From: an uncultured Lachnospira sp.
Lineage (GTDB): Bacteria > Bacillota > Clostridia > Lachnospirales > Lachnospiraceae
DNA: 64,000 nt
Direction: 5' to 3'
NCBI GenBank assembly: GCA_910589305.1
Contig: CAJUTV010000007.1
Span: 1 to 64,000, forward strand
Each line of letters opens with the position of its first letter. Position 1 is the first letter of the stretch. The notes below the pieces were generated by a model. That model did not search any database and was not told the DNA's origin. It saw nothing but the letters and a program-made list of their open reading frames with translations. A program made the position numbers and the translations under genes. Below are positions 45,900-55,184 of this stretch, in pieces.

Positions 45900-45930
45900 T
45901 TCCGGCAGGCGCTTTAAAGCGCATCCGGAA
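45900..45930 (-). other. Strong hairpin between rplV and rpsC
   Basis: TTCCGG (45900-45905) and CCGGAA (45925-45930) enclose the self-complementary GCGCTTTAAAGCGC (45909-45922). It starts right after the rplV stop codon on the minus strand and precedes rpsC. May stabilise mRNA ends or attenuate; no T-run. Confidence 0.6.
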
Positions 45931-46317
45931 TTATCTCTCATTGAGTATTACTGTGATATGACTCATTCTCTTCTCAATTCTATAAGCTCTACCCTGTGCT
46001 CTTGGCTTAACTCTCTTCATTGTAGGACCCTTGTTTGCATAACATTCTTCAATATATAATTTGTCAGGGTCCATGCCATTATTATTTTCAGCATTGGCAA
46101 CTGCTGACTTAATTAATTTTTCTATAAGTGTTGAAGCATATCTTGGATTGTACATAACAATACCCAACGCTTCCTGCACGCTTTTACCCCTAATTGCATC
46201 CAGAACAAAACAAGCCTTTTGAACGGATACCCTAGCGTATGATAACTTTGCGCTTGGTCTCGTATCTTTAATGGCATTTCTCTCTCTCTTTATCTGGGAT
46301 CTATGTCCTTTAGCCAT
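45931..46317 (-). CDS. rplV: 50S ribosomal protein L22
   Basis: 128 residues. AKGHRSQIKRERNAIKDTRPSAKLSYARVS and GRAYRIEKRMSHITVILNER end, the tunnel-lining loop. AGGAGG before ATG. Confidence 0.98.
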   Translation of the reverse strand: MAKGHRSQIKRERNAIKDTRPSAKLSYARVSVQKACFVLDAIRGKSVQEALGIVMYNPRYASTLIEKLIKSAVANAENNNGMDPDKLYIEECYANKGPTMKRVKPRAQGRAYRIEKRMSHITVILNER

Positions 46318-46379
46318 GATTAAAGCCTCCTTTCAATTAATGGATATTTAATAATAAATATTTATAATGAACATTAATA

Positions 46380-46655
46380 TTATCTGCTCTTCTTTTCGTC
46401 CTTACCATGTCCTCTGTAAGTTCTTGTTGCAACGAACTCACCAAGTTTATGACCAACCATATCTTCTGTTACATATACTGGAACATGCTTTCTACCATCG
46501 TGGACTGCGATTGTATGTCCAACGAACGATGGAAATATTGTTGAACGACGTGACCATGTTTTTATTACTTGCTTATCATTTGATGCGTTCATTGCATCAA
46601 TTTTCTTGAGTAAGCTCTCGTCTGCAAATGGTCCTTTCTTAAGTGAACGAGCCAT
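46380..46655 (-). CDS. rpsS: 30S ribosomal protein S19
   Basis: 91 residues. ARSLKKGPFADESLLKKI start and VGHKLGEFVATRTYRGH. Standard length and order. Confidence 0.98.
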   Translation of the reverse strand: MARSLKKGPFADESLLKKIDAMNASNDKQVIKTWSRRSTIFPSFVGHTIAVHDGRKHVPVYVTEDMVGHKLGEFVATRTYRGHGKDEKKSR

Positions 46656-46692
46656 AGGTTCAAACCTCCTTACAATACTGTTTATTTACAAA

Positions 46693-47535
46693 TTACTTTA
46701 TAGCTTTACCATCTCTTCTTCTAATAATCAACTTGTTAGACTGCTTTTTCTTCTTACGAGTCTTAAGACCCATAGCAGGCTTACCCCAAGGAGTCATTGG
46801 AGATGGACGACCAACTGGTGCTCTACCTTCACCACCACCATGTGGATGGTCGTTAGGGTTCATAACGGAACCACGAACAGTAGGTCTGATACCCATATGT
46901 CTCTTACGTCCTGCCTTACCAATATTAATAAGGCTGTGGTCCCCATTGCCTACAACACCAATTGTTGCTCGGCATATTACTGGAACCATTCTCATTTCAC
47001 CTGAAGGAAGTCGAAGTGTAGCATATTTGCCTTCCTTAGCCATTAACTGAGCGGAATTACCAGCTGAACGAACAAGTTGTCCGCCTTTGCCTGGATATAA
47101 TTCAATATTATGAATCTGTGTACCTACTGGAATTTCTGAAAGAGGCAAGCAATTGCCAACCTTAACTTCAGCTTTGGCACCGTTTTGTACTATCATGCCA
47201 TCAGTTAATCCCTGTGGTGCAAGAATATATGATTTTTCACCATCTACATAGCAAATCAATGCTATATTGGCAGTTCTGTTTGGGTCGTACTCAACACCGA
47301 TAACCTTTGCAGGAACATCATCTTTATTTCTCTTAAAATCAATAATTCTATATTTTTGTCTGTTTCCACCACCATGATGTCTAACTGTGATTTTACCCTG
47401 ATTATTACGTCCTGCATTCTTTTTCTTTGATGCAAGTAAAGACTTCTCAGGAGTTGTCTTTGTAATTTCAGAGAAATCAGAACCAGTCATGTTTCTTCTG
47501 GAAGGTGTATATGGGTTATATGTCTTAATTCCCAT
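46693..47535 (-). CDS. rplB: 50S ribosomal protein L2
   Basis: 280 residues from ATG 47535 with GGAG 8 bases upstream. GIKTYNPYTPSRRNMTG, and the peptidyl-transferase-near GEGRAPVGRPSPMTPWG with MNPNDHPHGGG. Confidence 0.98.
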   Translation of the reverse strand: MGIKTYNPYTPSRRNMTGSDFSEITKTTPEKSLLASKKKNAGRNNQGKITVRHHGGGNRQKYRIIDFKRNKDDVPAKVIGVEYDPNRTANIALICYVDGEKSYILAPQGLTDGMIVQNGAKAEVKVGNCLPLSEIPVGTQIHNIELYPGKGGQLVRSAGNSAQLMAKEGKYATLRLPSGEMRMVPVICRATIGVVGNGDHSLINIGKAGRKRHMGIRPTVRGSVMNPNDHPHGGGEGRAPVGRPSPMTPWGKPAMGLKTRKKKKQSNKLIIRRRDGKAIK

Positions 47536-47559
47536 TATATTCTCTCCTTTCAAGTTGTG

Positions 47560-47755
47560 TAATATTGTTTTCTACACATTTGTCAACTGCCCATCACCAA
47601 AAGATAATGAGCTTGTAACTGCCCAGCCATATAAATAGCTGTATTTTAGATTAAAAAAATATGATTTCTTAATGCAGTGTCACATCATAGGGTGGCTGAC
47701 AGCACCCTTTACACAAAAGGTATACTTTTGTATAACTATACTAAACTTTTTATAT
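47560..47755 (-). other. Structured 200-base gap between rplB and rplW
   Basis: In most operons L23 and L2 genes nearly touch. Here the gap holds a palindrome CAAAAG-GTATA-CTTTTG (47714-47730), a stem AGGGTG/CACCCT (47689-47708), and two copies of an AACTGCCCA motif (near 47585 and 47616). No gene seen. Confidence 0.45.
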
Positions 47756-47756
47756 T

Positions 47757-48056
47757 TTATAAGCCTTCAAAAATCTCTATATCTTTGCTGTCTTCTGTCA
47801 ACTGAACGATTGCTTTCTTTGTCTTAGCAGTAGTACCTTCTACTCTGCCTCTTCTCTTTTTCTTGCCTACTTGGTTCATTGTATTGACACTGGCAACCTT
47901 TGTACCGTCAAACATCTTCTCAACAGCTTCTTTAATCATTATCTTGTTAGCTTGTGTATGAACTAAAAAAGTATATTTTTTATTCGCCATATCAGCCATA
48001 GACTTTTCTGTAATTACTGGCTTGAGGATTACATCAAAATACTGGATATTTGCCAT
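47757..48056 (-). CDS. rplW: 50S ribosomal protein L23
   Basis: 99 residues from ATG 48056, overlapping the stop of rplD by 1 base (TAATG) and with GGAGGTG inside it. Seen: FDVILKPVITEKSM and the basic Arg-Gly loop KKKRRGRVEG. A longer frame to 48101 reads into rplD. Confidence 0.97.
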   Translation of the reverse strand: MANIQYFDVILKPVITEKSMADMANKKYTFLVHTQANKIMIKEAVEKMFDGTKVASVNTMNQVGKKKRRGRVEGTTAKTKKAIVQLTEDSKDIEIFEGL

Positions 48057-48676
48057 TACGCATACACCTCCTGAAGTTTTTCGATAGCAGCCTTTGTACA
48101 AACCAATGTCTCATACTTCATAATGTCGTATGTGTTGATTCCATTAATAGGCAAAACTTTCACTGTAGGAATATTTCTTCCTGATAAAACTACATTTTTG
48201 TTATCGCCCTCAAGGACTACTAAAGCCTTTGTAACCTTTAAGTTATCCATAACCTTAACAAATTTCTTTGTCTTTACTTCGTCAAGATTAAAATTATCAA
48301 GAACTATAAGTTTCTTATCATTTACCTTTGATGTCAATGATGAAAAAAGAGCAAGTCTCTTTTCCTTTTTATTCATCTTAAATGAATAATCTCTTGGCTT
48401 TGGTGCAAATACAACACCACCGCCTTTCCATTGTGGAGCTCTTATAGAACCTTGTCTTGCATGACCAGTTCCTTTTTGTCTCCAAGGTTTTCTTCCACCG
48501 CCAGAAACTTCTGAACGTGTCTTTGCGCTCTGTGTTCCCTGACGATTATTTGCAAGCTGATTCACTACTGCCATGTGTACAAGATGTTCATTAATCTCGA
48601 CACTAAATATAGCATCATTTAATTCAACAGAACCAACTTCCTTGCCTTCAATATTGTAAACAGATACGTTTGCCAT
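48056..48676 (-). CDS. rplD: 50S ribosomal protein L4
   Basis: 206 residues. VSGGGRKPWRQKGTGHARQGSIRAPQWKGG is the extended tunnel loop. L4 is the known repressor of the S10 operon in E. coli; in Firmicutes control by an S10 leader is documented. Confidence 0.98.
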   Translation of the reverse strand: MANVSVYNIEGKEVGSVELNDAIFSVEINEHLVHMAVVNQLANNRQGTQSAKTRSEVSGGGRKPWRQKGTGHARQGSIRAPQWKGGGVVFAPKPRDYSFKMNKKEKRLALFSSLTSKVNDKKLIVLDNFNLDEVKTKKFVKVMDNLKVTKALVVLEGDNKNVVLSGRNIPTVKVLPINGINTYDIMKYETLVCTKAAIEKLQEVYA

Positions 48677-48704
48677 CTGTGTGGTCCTCCTTCCTTAGCA
48701 AAAA

Positions 48705-49340
48705 CTACTTTGCAGCTTTTACTGTTTCTTTCAGTGTCACTAATGATTTCTTAGGTCCAGGTACAGCACCTTTTACTAAGATTACATTATTTTCAACATC
48801 AACTCTTACTACTTCGAGATTCTGGATTGTGATTCTCTTAGAACCCATATGTCCAGGCATTCCTTTTCCTTTGAATACTCTACCAGGTGTTGTTGCTGAT
48901 CCATTTGAACCCTGATGTCTGTGGAATTTAGAACCGTGAGCCATAGGTCCTCTTGACTGGCCTAATCTCTTGATTGCGCCCTGAAAACCTTTACCCTTTG
49001 AAATAGCAGTTGCATCCACCTTATCGCCTGCTGCAAAGATATCAGCCTTGATTTCATCTTTAACTGAATACTCTGACGCATTCTCAAATTTGAATTCTCT
49101 TACAAATCTCTTGTAAGGAACATCTGCCTTATCAAAATGTCCTTTAACAGGTTTGCTGACAAGCTTTTCTCTTATATCAGCAAAGCCTACCTGAACTGCT
49201 GCGTAACCGTCATTTTCAACAGTCTTTACTTGTGTTACTACACAAGGTCCTGCCTGAAGAACAGTTACAGGTGTTAAAACACCATTTTCATTGAAGATTT
49301 GAGTCATTCCGACTTTTGTAGCTAAAATTGCCTTCTTCAT
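48705..49340 (-). CDS. rplC: 50S ribosomal protein L3
   Basis: 211 residues. KKAILATKVGMTQIFNENG start and HGSKFHRHQGSNGSATTPGRVFKGKGMPGHMG loop. AGGAGG before ATG. Confidence 0.98.
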   Translation of the reverse strand: MKKAILATKVGMTQIFNENGVLTPVTVLQAGPCVVTQVKTVENDGYAAVQVGFADIREKLVSKPVKGHFDKADVPYKRFVREFKFENASEYSVKDEIKADIFAAGDKVDATAISKGKGFQGAIKRLGQSRGPMAHGSKFHRHQGSNGSATTPGRVFKGKGMPGHMGSKRITIQNLEVVRVDVENNVILVKGAVPGPKKSLVTLKETVKAAK

Positions 49341-49460
49341 TGATTTTCCTCCTGTTTAATCTACAGCGGACAAGATGAATATGTCTCTTATAAATGAAAG
49401 AAAAATAAAATCTTCTTTAAACAATCATAAAATGTCTCACAGAGCATCTTGTCATCCTAG

Positions 49461-49498
49461 AACAGCTAATATAAGTGGAACCTGCACCACTGCCTGTT
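49461..49498 (-). other. Hairpin in the rpsJ-rplC gap
   Basis: Nested stem AACAG/CTGTT (49461-49465, 49494-49498) and AGTGG/CCACT (49474-49478, 49487-49491) in the 221-base gap between rpsJ and rplC, which normally nearly touch. Possibly part of a regulatory leader. Confidence 0.5.
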
Positions 49499-49561
49499 GC
49501 TTCTATATTAAACCCTTAGGATTAATGCTTTAAAATAATGAAAAAAATACATGGGTAATGA

Positions 49562-49876
49562 TTAATTCATCACCTTAAGATTGATAAACACACCAGCAGG
49601 CATCTCTAACTTTGACAATGCATCTACTGTCTTTTGACTAGGTGTCAATACATCTATAAGTCTCTTGTGTGTTCTTTGCTCAAACTGTTCTCTTGAATCC
49701 TTATACTTGTGAACAGCTCTAAGAATCGTAACTACTTCCTTCTTTGTTGGAAGAGGTACTGGACCGCTTACCTGCGCTCCTGTCTTTTTAACAGTTTCAA
49801 TAATTTTTTTAGCTGACTGATCAATTAATTGATGGTCATATGCTTTCAGTGTAATTCTGATTACCTGATTTGCCAT
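49562..49876 (-). CDS. rpsJ: 30S ribosomal protein S10
   Basis: 104 residues. VIRITLKAYDHQLIDQSAKKIIE start, and QFEQRTHKRLIDVLTPSQKTVDALSKLEMPAGVFI. First gene of the S10 operon. AGGAGG before ATG; promoter at 50124-50152. Confidence 0.98.
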   Translation of the reverse strand: MANQVIRITLKAYDHQLIDQSAKKIIETVKKTGAQVSGPVPLPTKKEVVTILRAVHKYKDSREQFEQRTHKRLIDVLTPSQKTVDALSKLEMPAGVFINLKVMN

Positions 49877-50117
49877 AAAAAAAGTCGCCTCCTTTTCGCA
49901 CTTTTACCTTAAGTACGACAAGCGGTGACTGTACACACTCCCGTGTGTATCGAAAATTCTCCACATACTACACACGTTTTTCTGCTTTATTTACAGATTC
50001 TTTTGGTACAGTGACTTGTCGCCAGTTTATTAGCCGTTATCCGGCCTTGACATTCGCTCCACGGAAAACCTGCTTTTAGCAGCAACCTCACGCTTCACAG
50101 CTATCAATGTCACAGCA
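49877..50117 (-). ncRNA. S10-operon leader with long-range stem
   Basis: About 240-base leader from the promoter to rpsJ. Arms CGACAAG (49916-49922) and CTTGTCG (50015-50021), then ACTGTAC (49928-49934) and GTACAGT (50006-50012), form a long-range stem with an internal loop, enclosing an ACAC-TCCC-GTGT hairpin. Suggests r-protein feedback control; the binding protein is not established. Confidence 0.6.
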
Positions 50118-50123
50118 AGGGAT

Positions 50124-50152
50124 AGTATACACAATATATTCCATAAAATCAA
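50124..50152 (-). promoter_or_regulatory. Promoter of the S10 operon
   Basis: TTGATT (50147-50152), 17-base spacer, TATACT (50124-50129) on the minus strand. Near consensus. Confidence 0.85.
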
Positions 50153-50312
50153 TAAAATAATTGTTTTTTTTTTAATACAAAATTTCTCTTTTGATTTTTA
50201 GCCCATATTTTTGTCTTGCTTTTTGTACATCAATAAATTTATAACAGCACACTTTACTATCTATATTTATAAAATATATGATTTTATTAGAATTTTTGCA
50301 AAAATACTTTCC

Positions 50313-52499
50313 TTACCATTCAGAATCATCCATCGCATACAGCTTTTTTAATTTTTCTGCCAATTCTGGGTCTGTCTTTTCAAGTTTTGTAATATGTTCT
50401 TTTCTAAGCTCAACCATATGTTTATATGCCATTGGATTTCTTTGTTTAAACTGCTGTGCCAGTTTTTTTCTATGTTTATATAACATTTTAATGGCTTCTG
50501 GATTCATACTCATCAACTTTTTCTCAACAATGGCACGTCTCTCCTCAATTCGTTCCTCCAATTTTGCATTGTCTTGTTTTTGTGAAATATCCATTAAGTG
50601 CATCTCCAATCGGTCAAGAATTTCATCCTCATCAAACAATCCAATTTTTCCCCATGAAGTGTGTTCCTCTGCATCAACAATGGCTGTTTTATCCGATAAA
50701 TCACTGTCAACAACTTCTTTTGCAATCTCAATAGCCAGTTTTTCCATCTGATTTTGCGCATCTTCGCCAAATGCCCACTCAAATTCTGCCAACTGTTCAC
50801 TTCCCACCAAAATTTTTTTATCAGCACTTATCCCATCTTTATCTTCTAATTCATAAGGAGTCTTTACATCAGCAGCTCTCAACGCTAATTCTATTGTTCT
50901 TCGGACATGCCCTTTTTCAATCAATGCTCCTGCACCAAACTGTCTTAACTGGTCGTTGACACCGCCAACATGTTCTGTAAGATAAAATTTTATTTCTTTT
51001 TCAGCAAATTTATCTGCCATAATAAGAAGTCTATCTGCCGCCGTAATATCAATACTTGTCACTCCGCTTGCATCAACAATAATCTGTCTGGTATCTTGTT
51101 TTACTGCATCCTCTATCTCCTGCTGAAAAATTCCTATATTCGCAAAAAATAAAGTACCGCTAAAACGATATATAATAGTATTGCAAATAGGGTGTGCATT
51201 GCGATTTCTTTTCACACTGTAAAATCCCCTTTGTCCTGGTATTACACCAAGCATTTCTCTTGGCGGAACTGCCGCTTTGATAATAACGGATATAAAGGAT
51301 AATATTACACCAATTATAACGCCATATATCGTGCCAAATACAAGAACACCTAGAAATGCTCCAAGAAAAATTAAAAACTCTCTCTTATCAGCTTTCCACA
51401 GTTTTTTAGCCATTCCTATCTCAAGAATCCCAATCAATGCTGAAAGCACAATTCCTGTAAGGACTGGCACTGGAAGATAAGCAATAAACCCTGTACCAAA
51501 CAACAGTATACCTATCATAGAAATACCGGCAACCAATGACATCACTTGACTTTTTACACCAAATTGTTCAGCGATAGCTGTCCTTGAAACACTCCCATTA
51601 AGAGGACAGCACCCATTAAACGCTGCACATAAATTTGCTGCGGCATATGAAAGAATTTCCTGATTATTTTTTATTTTATAATCATTTTTAATGGCATAAT
51701 TATTAGCAGTAAGCAATGTAGACGAAACAATAACCAACGCAACTGTAAGGCTTCCCATAATAATCTCTTGCACATTCTCTGCTGTTACTGCTGAGAAATC
51801 CATCATTTTAAAAGCAGGCAATCCTGCTTCCACTTTTGGCAATAATTTTACACCATATTTATCCACATGAAAAATCATAGTGCTTAATGCTCCTGCTATC
51901 AACATTACCACCGACATTGGAAATTTAGGTGACCATTTCTTTGCTGTCAAAATAATAATAATTGTACCAATCCCCATAATAAAAGATAACCCATTAAAAT
52001 GAGAAAATTCTCCAACAATATGAATGATAAGTTCAACAATCTCGCCTGTTCCAGACGCTCCGCCGAACAACTTTGCTGTCTGCATTAAGATAATGGTGCT
52101 TGCAATTCCTGATATAAATCCTCCAAGTACTGGCTTGGATATGTATCCTACCAACTTTCCAGCTCTTAAACAAGCAAATAAAAACAGCCAGAAAGCAGTC
52201 ACAAAAGTTATAACAGGCACAATCTGCATAGCCTCATTAGAACCTGCCGCAATCCCAAGACTGGCAAGTGTTCCGCCAACAAGTGCGGCTGGTGCTGCAT
52301 CCACTCCAAAAACAAATTGTGGCGATGATGACAACAGCCCGAAAATAAGTACTGGAAAAAGTGAACCATATAAACCATATACAACAGGAAGACCTGCTAC
52401 TTGAGCATATCCCATAGAGATAGGAATGGATATCAGTGCTACTATAATTCCTGAAATGATATCTTTTTTAAGAAATTCACGTTTATAGTTTTTAAACAT
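50313..52499 (-). CDS. SulP family anion transporter with STAS and long C-terminal extension
   Basis: 728 residues. About 11-12 membrane segments with SLC26/SulP motifs (GYAQVAGLPVVYGLYGSLFPVLI, CPLNGSVSRTAI), a STAS domain (about 440-545: IYRFSGTLFFANIGIF, VDASGVTSIDITAADRLL) and an additional about 180-residue acidic, helical tail ending DDSEW. The family moves sulfate, bicarbonate or related anions; substrate unknown. The tail is uncommon. Stands alone between the S10 operon promoter and the repeats. Confidence 0.88.
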   Translation of the reverse strand: MFKNYKREFLKKDIISGIIVALISIPISMGYAQVAGLPVVYGLYGSLFPVLIFGLLSSSPQFVFGVDAAPAALVGGTLASLGIAAGSNEAMQIVPVITFVTAFWLFLFACLRAGKLVGYISKPVLGGFISGIASTIILMQTAKLFGGASGTGEIVELIIHIVGEFSHFNGLSFIMGIGTIIIILTAKKWSPKFPMSVVMLIAGALSTMIFHVDKYGVKLLPKVEAGLPAFKMMDFSAVTAENVQEIIMGSLTVALVIVSSTLLTANNYAIKNDYKIKNNQEILSYAAANLCAAFNGCCPLNGSVSRTAIAEQFGVKSQVMSLVAGISMIGILLFGTGFIAYLPVPVLTGIVLSALIGILEIGMAKKLWKADKREFLIFLGAFLGVLVFGTIYGVIIGVILSFISVIIKAAVPPREMLGVIPGQRGFYSVKRNRNAHPICNTIIYRFSGTLFFANIGIFQQEIEDAVKQDTRQIIVDASGVTSIDITAADRLLIMADKFAEKEIKFYLTEHVGGVNDQLRQFGAGALIEKGHVRRTIELALRAADVKTPYELEDKDGISADKKILVGSEQLAEFEWAFGEDAQNQMEKLAIEIAKEVVDSDLSDKTAIVDAEEHTSWGKIGLFDEDEILDRLEMHLMDISQKQDNAKLEERIEERRAIVEKKLMSMNPEAIKMLYKHRKKLAQQFKQRNPMAYKHMVELRKEHITKLEKTDPELAEKLKKLYAMDDSEW

Positions 52500-52534
52500 T
52501 GTTCCTCCATAGTATTGCCAAAAAACTCATTTCA

Positions 52535-52735
52535 GTTATTATACCATAAATTGATACATGGTGGAAAGATAGAAGTTTATAAAGTAAACTTTTATACCAC
52601 AGCTTTGCTGGGGTTATTATGCTATAAATTTACACATAGTAGAAAGATAGAAGTTTACGAAGTAAACTTTTATACCACAGCTTTGCTGGGATTATTATAT
52701 CAAAAATTTACATATAGTGGAAAATCAGAAGTTTA
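52535..52735 (+). repeat. 78-bp tandem repeat, about 2.6 copies
   Basis: Units begin at 52535, 52613 and 52691 (period 78). Each holds the inverted repeat AAGTTTA/TAAACTT and CAGCTTTGCTG. The third copy is truncated. The plus frame stays open over all units because 78 is a multiple of 3, but no ribosome-binding site is seen and the changes are mostly non-synonymous, so a gene is unlikely. Confidence 0.9.
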
Positions 52736-52757
52736 AGCAAATTGCAAATATCCACTT
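52735..52757 (-). repeat. Dispersed hairpin repeat, fragment I (minus strand)
   Basis: On the minus strand AAGTGGATATTTGCAATTTGC matches the left end of copies B, D and G. It directly abuts the third copy of the 78-bp repeat. Confidence 0.5.
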
Positions 52758-52770
52758 TGACTTTATTTAC

Positions 52771-53415
52771 TTAAAATTTTACCTTTGTCAACTCTCCTAA
52801 ATCCATCTCACAAACCGTATCACAAAGCATCTCAATATCTTCTGCACTGTGATTTGCCATAATAATTGTTTTGCCCTCATGGACAAGTTTTTTAAATAAT
52901 TCTCTCATCTCCTCAACACCATGTTTATCCAATCCATTCATAGGCTCGTCTAAAAGCAATATTTCTGGATTTTCCATAATTGCCTGTGCTAACCCTAATC
53001 GTTGTCTCATCCCTAAAGAATATTTCCCAACATGCTTTTTTGAATTTGGGTCAAGTCCCACCAATTCTATCGAATCCTTTATTGCCTGCTTATCAATTTT
53101 TTTATTAATACTGGCAAGAAATTTTAAATTATTATAACCGCTGTAATTATATAAAAATCCAGGTGTCTCTATTATCGCTCCAAGATTATCAGGCACATCA
53201 ATATCTTTTCCTATAATCTTTCCATTAACTGTAATCGTCCCACTTGTGACAGGCACAAAGCCGCATATACATTTCATCAGCATTGTTTTGCCAGAACCAT
53301 TGCGCCCTATCAGTCCATGTATCTTCCCTTTTTCAAAAGATACACTAACTTCTTTTAAAACCGTTGCATTGCCAAAACTTTTCGTCACTTGATTGACTTC
53401 AATAACATTTTCCAT
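52771..53415 (-). CDS. ABC transporter ATP-binding protein
   Basis: 214 residues. Walker A GRNGSGKTMLMK, signature YSLGMRQRLGLAQA, Walker B LLLDEPMNGLD, switch His in ANHSAED. Small type, as in peptide/antibiotic exporters. ATG after GGAG. Last gene of an operon with two permeases, a lipoprotein and a small secreted protein. The 127-base gap before the second permease is fairly large. Confidence 0.9.
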   Translation of the reverse strand: MENVIEVNQVTKSFGNATVLKEVSVSFEKGKIHGLIGRNGSGKTMLMKCICGFVPVTSGTITVNGKIIGKDIDVPDNLGAIIETPGFLYNYSGYNNLKFLASINKKIDKQAIKDSIELVGLDPNSKKHVGKYSLGMRQRLGLAQAIMENPEILLLDEPMNGLDKHGVEEMRELFKKLVHEGKTIIMANHSAEDIEMLCDTVCEMDLGELTKVKF

Positions 53416-53542
53416 ATAAATTCTCCATTCCGAATCGTAGTATAAAAATTATATAATAGAAAAAACGTTTTCTAACATTACCACCTATTTGTGATGCTTT
53501 GGTACAAATTATCATCAATTATTATTATCAATACACCACTAT

Positions 53543-54406
53543 TTACTGTACTATCGAAACCTCTACATTTTGTTTTTTCCCAACAACAACTGCTATAATA
53601 CTTAATATGACAATGGATATGATATAAAATCCAAGCACAAAATCAATTGTTGGATATTGTGTTACGCCGCCTATATCAATATTGTTAAGTGAATTCCAAC
53701 TCATTGGTGAAAACCACGTCACTGCTTTATTTCCATCAAAAGCAGCCACATCGGCAACTGCTGTAAAAATCACCAATCCGGCAGCCGTAACTGCGCCTGC
53801 AATCTTTGTCCTTGTTACCACATTGACAACATATATCACAAGACCAATAAAAACAAAACTAAGCCATGTAACCAGCATAGAAAAAAACATTGCCTGCAAT
53901 GGCGTAAAACAAGTAATAATCTGTCTGTTTATATTCACTGTTGTATAAATCACTCCTGCTTTTGATGCAACAGAAGTTGTCCCCATTGCGCCTAATACCT
54001 TTCCCCATTCCATCGTAAATTCAAGATTTCCTATATTGACAATAATGGTTGATATGATTAAAAAAAGTTCATATAAAAATGAACCTATCATAATATATAG
54101 AATCTGTCCAATACTCCATACCGATCTTTTGGTACGAAGCATAACATAAGGCTGATTTGTATCAATAAACGGTGCATCACAAAAGATAAATATTAGTAAT
54201 GCCATAAATATAATTTTTATATATCGATATGTAAAAAGAAAAGGATAAATCCATATACTAATTGGACTATCCATAACATCAGCAACTTGTCTTATTCCTT
54301 TTGTATAGGTATATACAAATAATAATGCAGCAAAAAATAACATCCATATTCGGCTGTTTGACGTCCATTTTCTTATATTTTGAATACATATTCTAAACGA
54401 TTTCAT
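53543..54406 (-). CDS. ABC transporter permease (second)
   Basis: 287 residues, six predicted membrane helices: FFAALLFVYTY, FLFTYRYIKIIFMALLIFIF, ILYIMIGSFLYELFLII, MLVTWLSFVFIGLVIYVV, AGAVTAAGLVIFTAV and the C-terminal FVLGFYIISIVILSIIAVVVG. No sequence family beyond ABC-2-like recognised. Overlaps the previous permease by 14 bases. Confidence 0.8.
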   Translation of the reverse strand: MKSFRICIQNIRKWTSNSRIWMLFFAALLFVYTYTKGIRQVADVMDSPISIWIYPFLFTYRYIKIIFMALLIFIFCDAPFIDTNQPYVMLRTKRSVWSIGQILYIMIGSFLYELFLIISTIIVNIGNLEFTMEWGKVLGAMGTTSVASKAGVIYTTVNINRQIITCFTPLQAMFFSMLVTWLSFVFIGLVIYVVNVVTRTKIAGAVTAAGLVIFTAVADVAAFDGNKAVTWFSPMSWNSLNNIDIGGVTQYPTIDFVLGFYIISIVILSIIAVVVGKKQNVEVSIVQ

Positions 54407-55184
54407 TTTTTATCCTCCCTCCTGCTATCTTGCAAAATATGCTTGCTATGATTACGGCATAAAATAGTATCACACAAAGAGAAAAGATAATATTTCCTGC
54501 TGAACCTGCTTCTATCACTTTTCTTCCATTCTCTATCATACCTATATTAAAATTCTTAGGAAGAATATCTGTTATATTCTCAAAACATATATACATAACA
54601 ACTGGAGACAGAACCGCCACAAAGCGATTTGGAAGAATAGCAGAAATCATAAGCCCCATAAGGCTTTGAAGTGCTATCACTGCTGAGTACATCATAACAC
54701 GCACCATAATAAAAAGTACTGGTGATAACTGCAAAATATCATAATATAGTTGTTCTGAAGATACATTCGATTCTTGCCCTGGATTAAGCCATAACAGTTC
54801 TGCAAATTCATATACTATTACACCTATAAATGCAATTAAAAAAGAAACAAGATATGTTACTAAAATCTTTGCATGAAGATATGTATTTTTTCCACTTCTT
54901 GACACCGCTGGAAATGTATAATGTCCCAGCCAGTCATCACAAAAACAGCATATTGTTGGAAATGCTGCCACAATCGCCATCAGATAGCTGATATTGCTAA
55001 TACCTGTTATCTGTTCTATCGCCCAAAAAGCGCCACGCATACTAGAATCCCATTTTATACAAAAACAAACCAATGTTATACTCGCTATACATACATATAT
55101 TCGCCAATTTGTAAATATTCTTAACACTTCTTGGCGCAATGCACCTTTTAGACTTTTTATGTACTTGATAAATCGTTGACTCAT
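54393..55184 (-). CDS. ABC transporter permease (first)
   Basis: 263 residues, about six membrane helices (YVCIASITLVCFCI, ISYLMAIVAAFPTICCF, ILVTYLVSFLIAFIGVIVYEF, IMVRVMMYSAVIALQSLMGLMI, VLSPVVMYICFENI, NIIFSLCVILFYAVIIASIFCKI). GGAGG before ATG; overlaps the lipoprotein by 4 bases, so translation is coupled. Confidence 0.8.
   Translation of the reverse strand: MSQRFIKYIKSLKGALRQEVLRIFTNWRIYVCIASITLVCFCIKWDSSMRGAFWAIEQITGISNISYLMAIVAAFPTICCFCDDWLGHYTFPAVSRSGKNTYLHAKILVTYLVSFLIAFIGVIVYEFAELLWLNPGQESNVSSEQLYYDILQLSPVLFIMVRVMMYSAVIALQSLMGLMISAILPNRFVAVLSPVVMYICFENITDILPKNFNIGMIENGRKVIEAGSAGNIIFSLCVILFYAVIIASIFCKIAGGRIKNEIV

Noticed and set aside
52515..52736. Plus-strand 73-residue frame across the 78-bp repeats
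   Set aside because: TTG start without a ribosome-binding site and no synonymous bias between units; frame openness follows from the period being a multiple of 3.
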